A stretch of DNA of 5,215 bases from Cellvibrionales bacterium UBA2618. Lineage in GTDB: Bacteria > Pseudomonadota > Gammaproteobacteria > Pseudomonadales > Porticoccaceae. Numbering within the stretch: position 1 is the stretch's first letter; each line of letters opens with the position of its first letter. The notes below the pieces were generated by a model. That model ran no database searches. It saw nothing but the letters and a program-made list of their open reading frames with translations, and had not been told where the DNA came from. The position numbers were made by a program, and so were the translations under genes. The DNA lies in the NCBI GenBank assembly GCA_002339165.1, contig DDJS01000028.1, positions 1 to 5,215 on the forward strand, written 5' to 3'. Positions 5,180 to 5,215 of this stretch are shown piece after piece.

Positions 5180-5215
5180 TCACCAGCTATAATTTACACC
5201 AACACTAATTTTTCT
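5180..5215 (-). CDS. Possible C-terminal tail of an outer-membrane beta-barrel protein (partial)
   Basis: One minus-strand frame gives RKISVGVNYSW followed by TGA, running in from the window edge. Alternating residues and a terminal aromatic after GVNY resemble the last beta strand of outer-membrane proteins. Only 11 residues are visible, so this may be chance. Confidence 0.2.
   Translation of the reverse strand, partial: RKISVGVNYSW

Overview
The window reads as bacterial chromosomal DNA, most likely from a gammaproteobacterium. That guess rests on general protein style and on the presence of an integron-type cassette region; no taxonomic marker gene is present. It divides into a core-like, GC-rich left part (1 to about 4500) and a visibly AT-richer accessory right end (about 4515 to 5215).

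Left part, minus strand, read from 2777 down to 20: a tight three-gene operon encoding an SCP2/lipid-transfer-type thiolase, a short-chain dehydrogenase/reductase (SDR) and an enoyl-CoA hydratase of the crotonase family. The gaps are 10 and 21 nt. Together these supply hydration, 3-hydroxy oxidation and thiolytic (or related) C-C cleavage of an acyl-CoA, the last three steps of a beta-oxidation-type spiral. No acyl-CoA ligase or acyl-CoA dehydrogenase is visible, so the substrate is unknown.

Middle: a 628-nt divergent intergenic region (2778-3405) with no convincing gene. It holds candidate operators near the thiolase start, a 12-bp palindrome, and a good sigma70-like promoter followed by a small inverted repeat. 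This promoter precedes a plus-strand gene (3406-4320) for a PuuE-like member of the polysaccharide-deacetylase (NodB/CE4) fold whose metal-ligand positions look substituted. A possible terminator follows it.

Right end, minus strand: this is the most interesting part. Positions 4918-4976 form a 59-bp integron attC recombination site with R'', L'', L' and R' boxes, an extrahelical base in L'' and an inner hairpin. Its orientation matches the flanking genes. Upstream of it, in the reading direction, lies an unrecognised 58-aa ORF (4979-5155) that ends 2 nt before the site. Downstream lies a VOC-family (glyoxalase/bleomycin-resistance-like) gene (4516-4902) that starts 15 nt after the R' box and ends inside its own R''-like box. 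The R'-side half of that second attC is not visible. The window therefore appears to capture the distal edge of an integron cassette array, or of an integrase-less attC cluster. Any attI and integrase would lie beyond 5215.
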